Origin: a virus
DNA length: 40,053 nt
Virus record (IMG/VR): IMGVR_UViG_3300037827_000472
Span: 1 to 40,053 of that record
Direction: 5' to 3' (one strand)
Shown: in pieces, positions 9,203-16,579 of the stretch
How positions within the stretch are numbered: the first letter of the stretch is position 1
Layout of the letters: the number at the start of each line of letters is the position of its first letter
The notes under the pieces: model-generated
The model's input: the letters and a program-made list of their open reading frames with translations, nothing else
Database searches by the model: none
What the model was told of the DNA's origin: nothing
Position numbers and translations under genes: made by a program

Positions 9203-10371
9203 TGGTGCAAGTGATTGGAGCTGGAACGCCACGAGGTCCTACATTCGGGCAGAAGCTCGCTGGTGGGATTAACAAAGGCCTTGATATTGGGCAGCAGCTT
9301 TATCAGCAGCATCAGCAGCGTGAAGCTATGAAACAGCTCGGCTTGCCTGAGAATGTATCGCCAGAAATTGCAAAACAGCTCATCTCTGAAAGATCAAAGC
9401 AGAATCTTACACCGCTCCAACAATCTCAGAAATCGCTTGCTGACGAGAAACTCAAAGCACTGCAGGGGCAGCAACAACTCTTTCAAGAGCTTTCAGGAGG
9501 AAAGAGACAATCTAATGGTGCAGAAGGAGAGGGGGAATCAGTAGGCTTGCAAGGGGCAGGCGATGAGATCTTGAATCAAGTGGCAGCTTTTGCAGGACAA
9601 CCTGGGCAACAAGGTATTGTTGGAAATATGGCGAAAGCTGAGATTGAGAGACGGGAGAAAGAGAAGAAACAATCTTTCGAAAGAGAGAAATTTGAATACA
9701 AAAAATCTTCAGAAAAAGAAAAAACTGTCCGTGGCGAAGCAGAAGCGATAACGAAACCATTGCTATTGGAGCTTCAGAACGCAAGAAAGAATATTCCTCT
9801 CCAAGAACAAGCAATTGAAGATATTCAAAATGCAATTCCTGAAGTAGGTGGTTTAGATTATATTGCTGATGTAACTGGATTTGAACCGCTCAGAAGTGCA
9901 TCGGGAGCCAAATTAAAGACTGCATTGAAAGATTTTTTTCTTTCCGATTTGACACGTGCTGGAAGTAGGCCGAATCAATGGATTGAACAGCAACTAGCTG
10001 ATGCTTTACCTAAAATAGGTAGATCGCAAGAAGCAAATTTGGTTGTCGCTGCGGGAATGAAATTCAAGGTGGATCTTGCAAAAAAACGCATTGATTTGAT
10101 CGATGAGTTAGCACAGCAAGATCAAGAAAAACACGGATATGTAAAGCCTGACATCGATTCGAGAGCTTCGAAACTTCTTAAACCTTTTGTAGAACAACGC
10201 AAAAAAGATCTCGTCGATAATATCACAGAGATAAAAAAGAAACATAAGAATTTAGGAAAAGAAATTAAAGCTGGAAAATATATTAAAATGATGTCACCGC
10301 AAGGTGAAGTTTATGAAATTCTACCATCCGACATGAAAGAGGCAGAAGAGCATGGCTTCATCCGTCAGTAG
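9202..10371 (+). CDS. Putative DNA-ejection protein 2
   Basis: 389 residues. The N-terminal quarter is Gln-rich (GQQLYQQHQQREAMKQLG); the middle (about 145-200) is a charged K/E coiled coil; the remainder is helical with basic stretches. No enzymatic motif, signal or clear membrane segment is visible. It lies between two similar helical genes, overlapping the first by one base and the next by 20, consistent with coordinated production of internal virion proteins. It could instead be a tape-measure-like or core protein. Moderately confident as an internal virion component. Confidence 0.55.
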   Translation: MVQVIGAGTPRGPTFGQKLAGGINKGLDIGQQLYQQHQQREAMKQLGLPENVSPEIAKQLISERSKQNLTPLQQSQKSLADEKLKALQGQQQLFQELSGGKRQSNGAEGEGESVGLQGAGDEILNQVAAFAGQPGQQGIVGNMAKAEIERREKEKKQSFEREKFEYKKSSEKEKTVRGEAEAITKPLLLELQNARKNIPLQEQAIEDIQNAIPEVGGLDYIADVTGFEPLRSASGAKLKTALKDFFLSDLTRAGSRPNQWIEQQLADALPKIGRSQEANLVVAAGMKFKVDLAKKRIDLIDELAQQDQEKHGYVKPDIDSRASKLLKPFVEQRKKDLVDNITEIKKKHKNLGKEIKAGKYIKMMSPQGEVYEILPSDMKEAEEHGFIRQ

Positions 10372-11737
10372 TAAACCTTCATTCCTTCAACGTGCTCGTC
10401 GCGTTGACATTTCTCAAGAGGTTCTTAAAGAAGATCAGGAAGATATTCAACCTAAAAAAGAACCCCTATTTCTTTCTAGAGCAAAAAAAGTCCCAGATAA
10501 AGAAGATGATTCCAAATTCCAATCTGATGAAGAAACACAACGTGAGATCGAACGAAACACGGCCCAGGGCTTGAGTAGAATTGGCGAAACAGTTCTAGGA
10601 GCCCCTGGAGATATCGCTTCATTTCTAACCGGTCTATTCGGTAAGGAACAAAACATTCTTCCCACTTCGCAATCTCTACGCGAAAAGAGCGAGAAATATT
10701 CGCAAGGTTATACTAAACCTAAGAATGAGTTTGAGGAAGGATCAGGAGAGTTGCTTTCTGATTTTGCTAGTATGGCCTTACCGGGATCGGGCCATTATAG
10801 TTTTGCTAGAAATATCGGTGTTCCTGTCATTGGAAATCTAGTCAAACAGGGTCTTAAATATTCCGGAAGCGACGAAAAGAACCAAGCTTATGGCAAAGTA
10901 GGCACCATGGTGGCTCTAGATCTTATTTCTAGGCGATCTGGTGGCGTTAAAAAGTATGCAGGCTCACTATTCCAGAAAGCTGATGAAGCGATACCTAAAG
11001 GCGTTTCTGTGGATGCGAAGGGTTTGGAAAAATCGCTGACAGCTCTGGAAAAAGAATTAGCTAAAGGTGGTAAACGTCCTACAACCACAAAATCTTTAGA
11101 GAAAATCGCTGAGATCAAGGGCGAAATCAAGAATGGAAAAATCGATGCTAAAGCGCTCGCTGCATATCGGCCTTCAATAAATGAAGCTATTGAAGAGATG
11201 GGAGGTTTCAATATCGAGTTACCGAAAAAGCTTAAACCTAAAGCCATCTTCAATCTTAATCAGGTCAAGAAAGAAACAATCAAGACTCTTGAGCACTATG
11301 GCGAGAAATTCAATCCTGAATTTCTAAAAGCGAACAAATCAGCAAATGAAGCTTGGGCCGCTTATGAAAATAGCAATAAGATAGCTAAATTCCTTCATGA
11401 CAAGGTTCCTTTTTCTCCAAAGAGTAAAGCTGTCCAAGCTCTTTTTTCTTACTCACCAATAGCTGGAATAGCTGCAGGTGCATATAAACTTGGTGCCTTG
11501 GGTATGGGAGTTGCAGGAGCTTCTGTTGGGGCCTATCAGGGTTTCAAAGTCTTTGAAAGAGTTAGAAAAAGCCCAACGTTAAGGAAATATTATACTAATG
11601 TTCTGAAGGAGGCTGCCGCGGGCAATGGACCAGCAACAGCCAAAAATCTCAAAGCTCTTGATACTCTTCTTAAGGATATTGATCTCGATCCATCAGAGAA
11701 TCAGGATCATCCTCAAGAATTCCAAATGGATCAATAA
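10352..11737 (+). CDS. Putative DNA-ejection protein 3
   Basis: 461 residues, starting inside the end of the previous gene. The first 90 residues are highly charged and probably disordered. There is a hydrophobic Ala/Gly segment near residues 365-395 (SPIAGIAAGAYKLGALGMGV) able to span a membrane, and long helical regions between. This layout is usual for podoviral proteins expelled with the DNA to build a trans-envelope channel. No lysozyme or peptidase motif is seen. The last 68 bases overlap a small leftward gene candidate. Confidence 0.55.
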   Translation: MASSVSSKPSFLQRARRVDISQEVLKEDQEDIQPKKEPLFLSRAKKVPDKEDDSKFQSDEETQREIERNTAQGLSRIGETVLGAPGDIASFLTGLFGKEQNILPTSQSLREKSEKYSQGYTKPKNEFEEGSGELLSDFASMALPGSGHYSFARNIGVPVIGNLVKQGLKYSGSDEKNQAYGKVGTMVALDLISRRSGGVKKYAGSLFQKADEAIPKGVSVDAKGLEKSLTALEKELAKGGKRPTTTKSLEKIAEIKGEIKNGKIDAKALAAYRPSINEAIEEMGGFNIELPKKLKPKAIFNLNQVKKETIKTLEHYGEKFNPEFLKANKSANEAWAAYENSNKIAKFLHDKVPFSPKSKAVQALFSYSPIAGIAAGAYKLGALGMGVAGASVGAYQGFKVFERVRKSPTLRKYYTNVLKEAAAGNGPATAKNLKALDTLLKDIDLDPSENQDHPQEFQMDQ

Positions 11738-11774
11738 ACCAAAGTAAAACAAAACAGATAAAAAAAACGATCAT
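11670..11774 (-). CDS. Small membrane peptide candidate, antisense to ejection gene end
   Basis: 34 residues (starts MIVFFICFVLLWFIDPFGI), a single hydrophobic N-terminal segment followed by an acidic tail. An AGAGGAG Shine-Dalgarno precedes the ATG. Most of the reading frame lies opposite the last codons of the ejection gene, so the tail sequence could be a by-product of that gene's coding. It would be the last gene of the leftward cluster starting at 12747. Function unknown. Confidence 0.4.
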   Translation of the reverse strand: MIVFFICFVLLWFIDPFGILEDDPDSLMDRDQYP

Positions 11775-11789
11775 ATATACTCCTCTTTC

Positions 11790-11930
11790 TTAAATCCATT
11801 TTTCCATTAAACATTCGATCGTTTCATTTAATTCGTCTTCTGTTGGCTCGCGATCATTAGCAATTACTAGGTCTCTGTAAGCCATCTCTTCAATATATTC
11901 ACAAAATTTTTCGTGTGCATCGCAAGACAT
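11790..11930 (-). CDS. Small acidic protein
   Basis: 46 residues, starting MSCDAHEKFCEYIEEMAYRD and ending ECLMEKWI, with a GGAGG Shine-Dalgarno. Its ATG overlaps the stop of the gene upstream (TAATG), so it belongs to the same leftward message. It is acidic and helical with three cysteines. I do not recognise it. The strong ribosome site and coupling are the main evidence that it is real. Confidence 0.6.
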   Translation of the reverse strand: MSCDAHEKFCEYIEEMAYRDLVIANDREPTEDELNETIECLMEKWI

Positions 11931-12157
11931 TATTTTTCCTCCTTGTTTGTTAGATAATTTAGCATAGAATCTATTCTTGTCATAATCCCGTCGCTTCTAT
12001 TATTTGCTGCATCTACACGCGAATTAAGAGATTGTATACTATTAACATTCATGATGAACAGACATATCAGAATAGCGGCTATCGCTACATTCACACTGAT
12101 GATAGCTAATGTATCGGCATGGATTTTAGTCCAGCTCACGTCTTTTTTATCTTCCAT
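11930..12157 (-). CDS. Small TM plus coiled-coil protein
   Basis: 75 residues with one membrane segment (about 16-38, IISVNVAIAAILICLFIM) followed by a short heptad-like tail 'SRVDAANNRSDGIMTRIDSML'. It is clearly related to the product at 38915-39103 (shared HADT...I..VN.AIAAIL and DxANxRSDG). It has a GGAGG Shine-Dalgarno and sits in the leftward cargo cluster. The N-terminus probably stays in the cytoplasm with the coil outside, or the reverse. Function unknown; possibly envelope-related. Confidence 0.65.
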   Translation of the reverse strand: MEDKKDVSWTKIHADTLAIISVNVAIAAILICLFIMNVNSIQSLNSRVDAANNRSDGIMTRIDSMLNYLTNKEEK

Positions 12158-12169
12158 CGTTGTATCCTC

Positions 12170-12574
12170 CTAAAAATCGTAAGCGAATTCAAAATAAGCT
12201 GCTTTTTCCATTGCATATGCATTTATAGAGCTAGTGATAATTCTATTCGCATAGACTAAGAATATTCCTATTTCCTTCCAGTCTTTATCGTAAAGTTTCA
12301 CATAGAGATTATCGCATGATGGTTTCTCTTTCATAATTGTCCAGATGCTGATATTTGTCATTTGCGTATATGCTACGTGCGTTATTCTAAATTTCAAAAG
12401 AATAGATCCTAACGAACTATGTGCTTCAAGCATATATCGCCTCTCGGTCCCTTCCCTTTGATAAAGCACATTCGGCTCAAACACATGCCGTTTGTAATTA
12501 TTCATATCGATCTGTTCCCAACCAAATCCTAGAAGAGGTATGCAGCAGAAGAGGGCTAGTAAAATCCTTTTCAT
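12170..12574 (-). CDS. Secreted protein with signal peptide
   Basis: 134 residues with a classical signal peptide (MKRILLALFCCIPLLGFGW), cleavage likely near residue 19, and no further membrane segment. The mature part is beta-rich with aromatic residues and no recognised motif. Its ATG overlaps the stop of the DNA-binding protein gene upstream (ATGA). A periplasmic or surface protein made from a cargo cluster in a phage suggests lysogenic conversion or superinfection exclusion, but nothing in the sequence proves it. Confidence 0.65.
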   Translation of the reverse strand: MKRILLALFCCIPLLGFGWEQIDMNNYKRHVFEPNVLYQREGTERRYMLEAHSSLGSILLKFRITHVAYTQMTNISIWTIMKEKPSCDNLYVKLYDKDWKEIGIFLVYANRIITSSINAYAMEKAAYFEFAYDF

Positions 12575-12747
12575 TTTTGATCGCCTTGAGTCTTTTTTAT
12601 ATTTTCTTTTTGTATTCTCAGAAACTCTGTGATTATTGCTGCTGTTTGTTTCGGCATCGAAAGGTCAAGTTGGGTACAAACGATGCGATATTCTTTGAAT
12701 ATCTCTAACGGAATTCTTAGTCTTAACTCTTTCACTTTCTGTTTCAT
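12571..12747 (-). CDS. Ribbon-helix-helix-like small protein
   Basis: 58 residues from the ATG at 12747. The pattern 'KELRLRIPLEIFKEYRIVC' followed by two predicted helices fits the ribbon-helix-helix (Arc/MetJ) fold, where the first strand contacts DNA and the protein dimerises. A longer version from GTG 12780 is unlikely because the promoter -10 box (12754-12759) would lie inside it. It is the first gene of the leftward cluster and could regulate it. A non-DNA-binding RHH antitoxin-like role is possible. Confidence 0.6.
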   Translation of the reverse strand: MKQKVKELRLRIPLEIFKEYRIVCTQLDLSMPKQTAAIITEFLRIQKENIKKTQGDQK

Positions 12748-12753
12748 AGTTCC

Positions 12754-12782
12754 ATTATATGGCAATGTAGATATTTCCACAA
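12754..12782 (-). promoter_or_regulatory. Leftward promoter of the 12.7-11.7 kb cluster
   Basis: Reading leftward, TTGTGG (12782-12777), a 17-bp spacer, then a perfect TATAAT (12759-12754). The ATG at 12747 is only 6 bases past the -10 box, so the message would start at or within a base or two of the start codon (leaderless). The same TTGTGG -35 recurs in the leftward promoter at 21.9 kb. Confidence 0.55.
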
Positions 12783-12859
12783 GTTATTTCATATAAACAA
12801 ATTATGCCGTAATGTAATTTAATATTTAATTTAACATCCAATTTACCAAAGGAACCTAT

Positions 12860-15295
12860 ATGGTTTTCAACCCAACAGCCCCAGCATATAATCAGGGGTT
12901 CGGCACAACGCCTGCAAACGTTCTTACAGGTATCGTATATCAGAACCGTGCTCCTACGGTAAACGATGTCAACTATCCCGTTGGCCAGAGATGGCTCTAT
13001 ATTGGAAATGCTGAATATGTGCTTTTGAGTCAAACTTCAATAGGCGGAATTCTCCAATCCGTCTGGTCGACGCCTGGTGGTGAATTAGCTACTAATCTAA
13101 CTCCTGGCGTGGTTTTCCTTGGAACAACCGCTGAAACAGCTGGTGGAGGCGCTCCTAGTGCTGATTACGTTGCTTCTTCAAATGACGTAGCGGCGGCCAT
13201 TGCAGGACTAGTCATTGGGCAGGTTCCATTAGCGCAGACTACGGTGACAGGTATAACGAATCTTGCTACCAATGCTCAAGCTGTTGCAGGAACCGCTACA
13301 GTGCCAGGAGTGACCGCGCTTGCAGTTCAACCGTCTAACCTCGCAGCAGTTTTCGCAGCTCCTCCAGCTACAGGTAGTACAACTCCTGCAGCAGGTACAT
13401 TTACATCTCTTACAGCGGTTGGAACCGTATCCTTAAACGCTACTGGAACCGCTGCTACGACAATTGGAGGCTCATCGGGTGCGATCACCATTGCAACGGG
13501 TGCAGGTAATTTTTCGCTTACCGGCGGCGGTAATACTGTTGGTATTGCTAATGATGCAGCTGCAAACTTAGTGACGCTAGGTTCTCTTACGGGTGCAGCT
13601 TCCTTAGCTTTGCAGACAGGTACAGGCAATTTCACACTCAATGGTGTTGGAGCAACTACATATACGATTGGTGCAGCTACCACGACAGGCACTATTACAA
13701 TTGGTGGTACTGCAGAAACTGGTACGATGACATTAGGAAGTTCGTCAGGGACTAATATCATTGCTATCGGTGCCGGTACTGGCGCGACGACATTGAATCT
13801 AGTGAATAACCAGACTGCAGGTGCCGTTAGCGTCGGTGCTGCGATGACTACTGGTGTCATCACTATAGGTGGAACTGCACAAACAGGTGCTATAACATTA
13901 GGATCTAGCACAGGTACTAATAGTGTTATTATTGCAGGAGGTACCGGAGCCGGCACCGTCAATATCGCTAATACTCAAACGGCTGGAGCGGTTAACGTCG
14001 GTGCGGGTATGACAACCGGTACGGTAACCATCGGAGGAACCGGAGCACAAACGGGAACTATCGCCATTGCTCCTGGAACGGGCGCCCAAACTGTCAATAT
14101 TGCAAACGGAAGTACGGGTATTAAGACTATTAATATCGGTTCTGGTGCAGTCGCAAACATCCTTACGATTGGTTCGGTCACCGGCGCGGCATCTTTGGAA
14201 CTTCAGGTTGGTACTGGCAACTTCCTTCTTCAGGGAGCTGCAACATCGACATATACAATCGGAACTAATACCACAACAGGCACAATACTAATCGGAGGTA
14301 GTGCACAAACAGGCGCCATCACGCTTGGTAGTTCTTCCGGTACTAATTCTGTGCTTATCGCTAATGGAGCTGGAGCAACCACAGTTTCGATCGCAAACGT
14401 CTCTACCAATACTAACGCTGTCAATATCGCTACGGCGAGTGGTGTTAATACGATTACCGCCGGTAGCACAAATGGGGCTTCAGCGATAGCTCTATCTGTA
14501 GGTACGGGGAACTTTACACTCACGGGAGCAACTACTTCAACGATTACCCTGGGTACAGGTTTGACGACTGGAACAATTTTGGTTGGAGGTACGGCTCAGA
14601 CTGGCGCAATTACTGTTGGCAGTTCATCTGGAACGAACTCGGTATTGATCGCCAATGGTGCGGGCGCGACAACCGTCTCCATTGCTAACGTGAGCACGAA
14701 CACAAATGCCGTAAATATCGCAACAGCAGCAGGCGTCAATACGGTGACAATCGGTTCTACAAACGGCGCATCAGCAATTGCATTGAATGTAGGAACAGGT
14801 AATTTCGTTTTGACAGGCGCAGCAGGATCAACGGTTGCTATCGGTACAGGTATCACAACAGGTTCTGTGTCAATTGGCGTGGCTATTACCACGGGCTCCG
14901 TGACAATTGGTCAGGCAACATCGTCAGCCGCCGTTAATCTTCGTGCGGGTTCCGGTAACGTCAACGTCACAGGTAACCTGAATTTCGTGACATCGGGCAA
15001 CAAAATATTGTCTGCTAACGTTGCATCTTCAATTGCAGCCGGAGCTAACTCCTTTGGTACTGTCACATTGGTTTCAGGCACAGCAACCGTTTCAACAACA
15101 GCAGTTACCGCTAGCTCCATAATCGTTTTAGTTCGTCAAAGTGTTGGATCAACGGGCGCTGCTGCATTAGGTATACTTACTGTTGGTACAGTTTCCGCAG
15201 GCACATCATTTATCATTAATTCGGTGACGGCAGCTAGCGCTATCGCGAATCAAACAACTGATGTCAGCGTTGTTGGCTGGTTCCTCATTAACTAG
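12860..15295 (+). CDS. Long repetitive tail fibre
   Basis: 811 residues, AAGGAACC Shine-Dalgarno. Residues 1-180 form an attachment domain (includes YPVGQRWLYIGNAEYVLLSQ). Residues about 190-690 are Gly/Thr/Ala-rich beta repeats with recurring 'TTGTITIGGTAQTGAITLGS' and 'VNIANGSTG' units, as in trimeric beta-helical shafts. The last ~110 residues (NLNFVTSGNKILSANV to the end) form a knob ending DVSVVGWFLIN, a layout shared by many phage and large-virus fibre tips. It probably binds the host surface. It starts a rightward fibre block after the leftward cargo genes. Repeat units are nearly identical in protein but very different in DNA (see findings). Confidence 0.8.
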   Translation: MVFNPTAPAYNQGFGTTPANVLTGIVYQNRAPTVNDVNYPVGQRWLYIGNAEYVLLSQTSIGGILQSVWSTPGGELATNLTPGVVFLGTTAETAGGGAPSADYVASSNDVAAAIAGLVIGQVPLAQTTVTGITNLATNAQAVAGTATVPGVTALAVQPSNLAAVFAAPPATGSTTPAAGTFTSLTAVGTVSLNATGTAATTIGGSSGAITIATGAGNFSLTGGGNTVGIANDAAANLVTLGSLTGAASLALQTGTGNFTLNGVGATTYTIGAATTTGTITIGGTAETGTMTLGSSSGTNIIAIGAGTGATTLNLVNNQTAGAVSVGAAMTTGVITIGGTAQTGAITLGSSTGTNSVIIAGGTGAGTVNIANTQTAGAVNVGAGMTTGTVTIGGTGAQTGTIAIAPGTGAQTVNIANGSTGIKTINIGSGAVANILTIGSVTGAASLELQVGTGNFLLQGAATSTYTIGTNTTTGTILIGGSAQTGAITLGSSSGTNSVLIANGAGATTVSIANVSTNTNAVNIATASGVNTITAGSTNGASAIALSVGTGNFTLTGATTSTITLGTGLTTGTILVGGTAQTGAITVGSSSGTNSVLIANGAGATTVSIANVSTNTNAVNIATAAGVNTVTIGSTNGASAIALNVGTGNFVLTGAAGSTVAIGTGITTGSVSIGVAITTGSVTIGQATSSAAVNLRAGSGNVNVTGNLNFVTSGNKILSANVASSIAAGANSFGTVTLVSGTATVSTTAVTASSIIVLVRQSVGSTGAAALGILTVGTVSAGTSFIINSVTAASAIANQTTDVSVVGWFLIN

Positions 15296-15304
15296 TTCTA
15301 GGTG

Positions 15305-15347
15305 AAAAAAAGGTTGTCTGTTAAAAAAGAAAAATTAACAGACAACC
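15305..15347 (-). terminator. Perfect 13-bp inverted repeat with leftward T-tract
   Basis: GGTTGTCTGTTAA (15312-15324) is repeated perfectly inverted at 15335-15347 around a 10-base A-rich loop. Reading leftward the stem is followed by seven Ts (complement of 15305-15311), as in a factor-independent terminator. Reading rightward there is no T-tract, and the Shine-Dalgarno of the next gene follows immediately. It may stop leftward transcripts or act as a processing hairpin in the rightward fibre mRNA. Confidence 0.55.
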
Positions 15348-15358
15348 CACGAGGAAAA

Positions 15359-15601
15359 ATGATCAAGACGCAAGTGCAGTTCAAAGGAACGTCAAACGGC
15401 CGCGAATCCTATTGGTATTTGGATAACGATTGCCCTATAGCAGATACTAAAGAGATGCTCTTCCAATTTCAGAAGGCCATTGGACAGATCGAGGATAACA
15501 TTAAGGCTCAGTTAGAAGCACAAAAGCAAGCCGAAGAGGCCAAAAAAGTTAAAGAAAGCGGTCCACAAGGAACTGAAGAGCCTAAACCAGTAGAGGGATA
15601 A
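15359..15601 (+). CDS. Small charged protein between fibre genes
   Basis: 80 residues from the ATG at 15359, which has a GAGGA Shine-Dalgarno; a GTG at 15302 would place the hairpin inside the gene and is rejected. The first 40 residues contain 'GRESYWYLDNDCPIADTKEM'; the C-terminal half is a Lys/Glu/Gln coiled coil ending in a proline-rich tail. A fibre chaperone or a small adhesin-linked protein is possible from its position. No family recognised. Confidence 0.6.
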   Translation: MIKTQVQFKGTSNGRESYWYLDNDCPIADTKEMLFQFQKAIGQIEDNIKAQLEAQKQAEEAKKVKESGPQGTEEPKPVEG

Positions 15602-15937
15602 ATGGGAATTAACAACAGTCAGATTTGCCTTTTTGGAACAGAGTTGTCGGTTCCAATAACAACGGCTCCAGTTTTGATAGGAACACTGACAGTTAACCCG
15701 GTTGTTCTTATTTTTGACAATCAGAGTACAGCGGCTGTTGCTATTTACGTCAATGGTGTAGCTCCAGTTAATCTCTGGAGAACGTTTACAGCTGGTGAGG
15801 CTCTTATCTTGGATCTACGCAGTCAAAGCGGCATAGCGCCTAATTATACGCCCCAGATTGGCACGACGTTCTTTGGTGCTGGTACCACTGGCGATGGTAA
15901 CTTCTCGATATCATATGTATCCGCACAAGTCATGTAG
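15602..15937 (+). CDS. Small beta-rich fibre-associated protein
   Basis: 111 residues, starting immediately after the previous stop. Hydrophobic/polar alternation (VVLIFDNQSTAAVAIYVNG) and the closing 'GDGNFSISYVSAQVM' indicate a compact beta sandwich. No cysteines, signal peptide or catalytic motif. In a run of fibre genes it is probably a virion tip or decoration protein. Family not recognised. Confidence 0.6.
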   Translation: MGINNSQICLFGTELSVPITTAPVLIGTLTVNPVVLIFDNQSTAAVAIYVNGVAPVNLWRTFTAGEALILDLRSQSGIAPNYTPQIGTTFFGAGTTGDGNFSISYVSAQVM

Positions 15938-15946
15938 AGGTTTGCG

Positions 15947-16576
15947 TTGAGTCAAATCATTAAGCCAAGTGAAGTAGGAGGATTACCTTCAACGGTACCT
16001 ACGACATTCACTACGAATGGTGCAAATGCAACTCCTGCATTGAATGAATTAGAGATCGTAGGAACTGGAGGCGTAACAACGAGCGGGTCTGGAAATACTG
16101 TTACGGTTACGACTATTCAGGCACCCACATTTAGCTATTATGTTACAACAACGAGTGCACCAGTTACTGGTGATGGAACAATCTATACCATCGGAAATTT
16201 GACAGAAATAATCGACACCACATCGTCAATGAATGCGGTTACCGGCGTTTATACTGCGCCTATAACGGGAAACTACCTATTCACATACAATATGAATATT
16301 GATTACTCGAGCGGTCATGCCTATGATGGAAATAACCTTTTCATAATGACGACTGCTACCACCTATCAGATGGAAAACTATTTCGGCGAGAACCTTGGAG
16401 ATGGGCCAAACTATACGTGGACGAATACGTTAATAGCTCCGATGACAGCAGGACAGACGGTTTCATTTCAGATTCAGGTGAATAGCGTCTCATCGCCTAA
16501 ATTCGTTATAGTTAATGGTGGAGCTCCCTCATCTTCAAACTGTACAACGACCCTGCAAGGATTTTTAATAAGGTAA
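15947..16576 (+). CDS. Tail fibre/tip with C1q-like domain
   Basis: 209 residues starting at TTG 15947 (AGAGG Shine-Dalgarno six bases upstream; the protein begins MSQIIKPS like the next gene, supporting this start). After a short linker, residues about 75-209 match the C1q/TNF-like jelly-roll pattern: 'GVYTAPITGNYLFTYNMNI', then 'MTAGQTVSFQIQVN', and the closing 'TTLQGFLIR'. Such domains form trimeric receptor-binding heads. The shared N-terminal octapeptide suggests docking to the same site as the 16580 fibre. Confidence 0.75.
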   Translation: MSQIIKPSEVGGLPSTVPTTFTTNGANATPALNELEIVGTGGVTTSGSGNTVTVTTIQAPTFSYYVTTTSAPVTGDGTIYTIGNLTEIIDTTSSMNAVTGVYTAPITGNYLFTYNMNIDYSSGHAYDGNNLFIMTTATTYQMENYFGENLGDGPNYTWTNTLIAPMTAGQTVSFQIQVNSVSSPKFVIVNGGAPSSSNCTTTLQGFLIR

Positions 16577-16579
16577 ACC

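Noticed and set aside
13327-14892. Several long leftward open frames opposite the repetitive fibre
   Set aside because: They are Pro/Val/Ala-rich mirror images of the Gly/Thr/Ala repeat codons, with no ribosome sites; they are shadows of the fibre gene.
15302-15358. GTG 15302 start for the 80-residue protein
   Set aside because: The extension would encode the perfect hairpin; ATG 15359 has GAGGA at good spacing.
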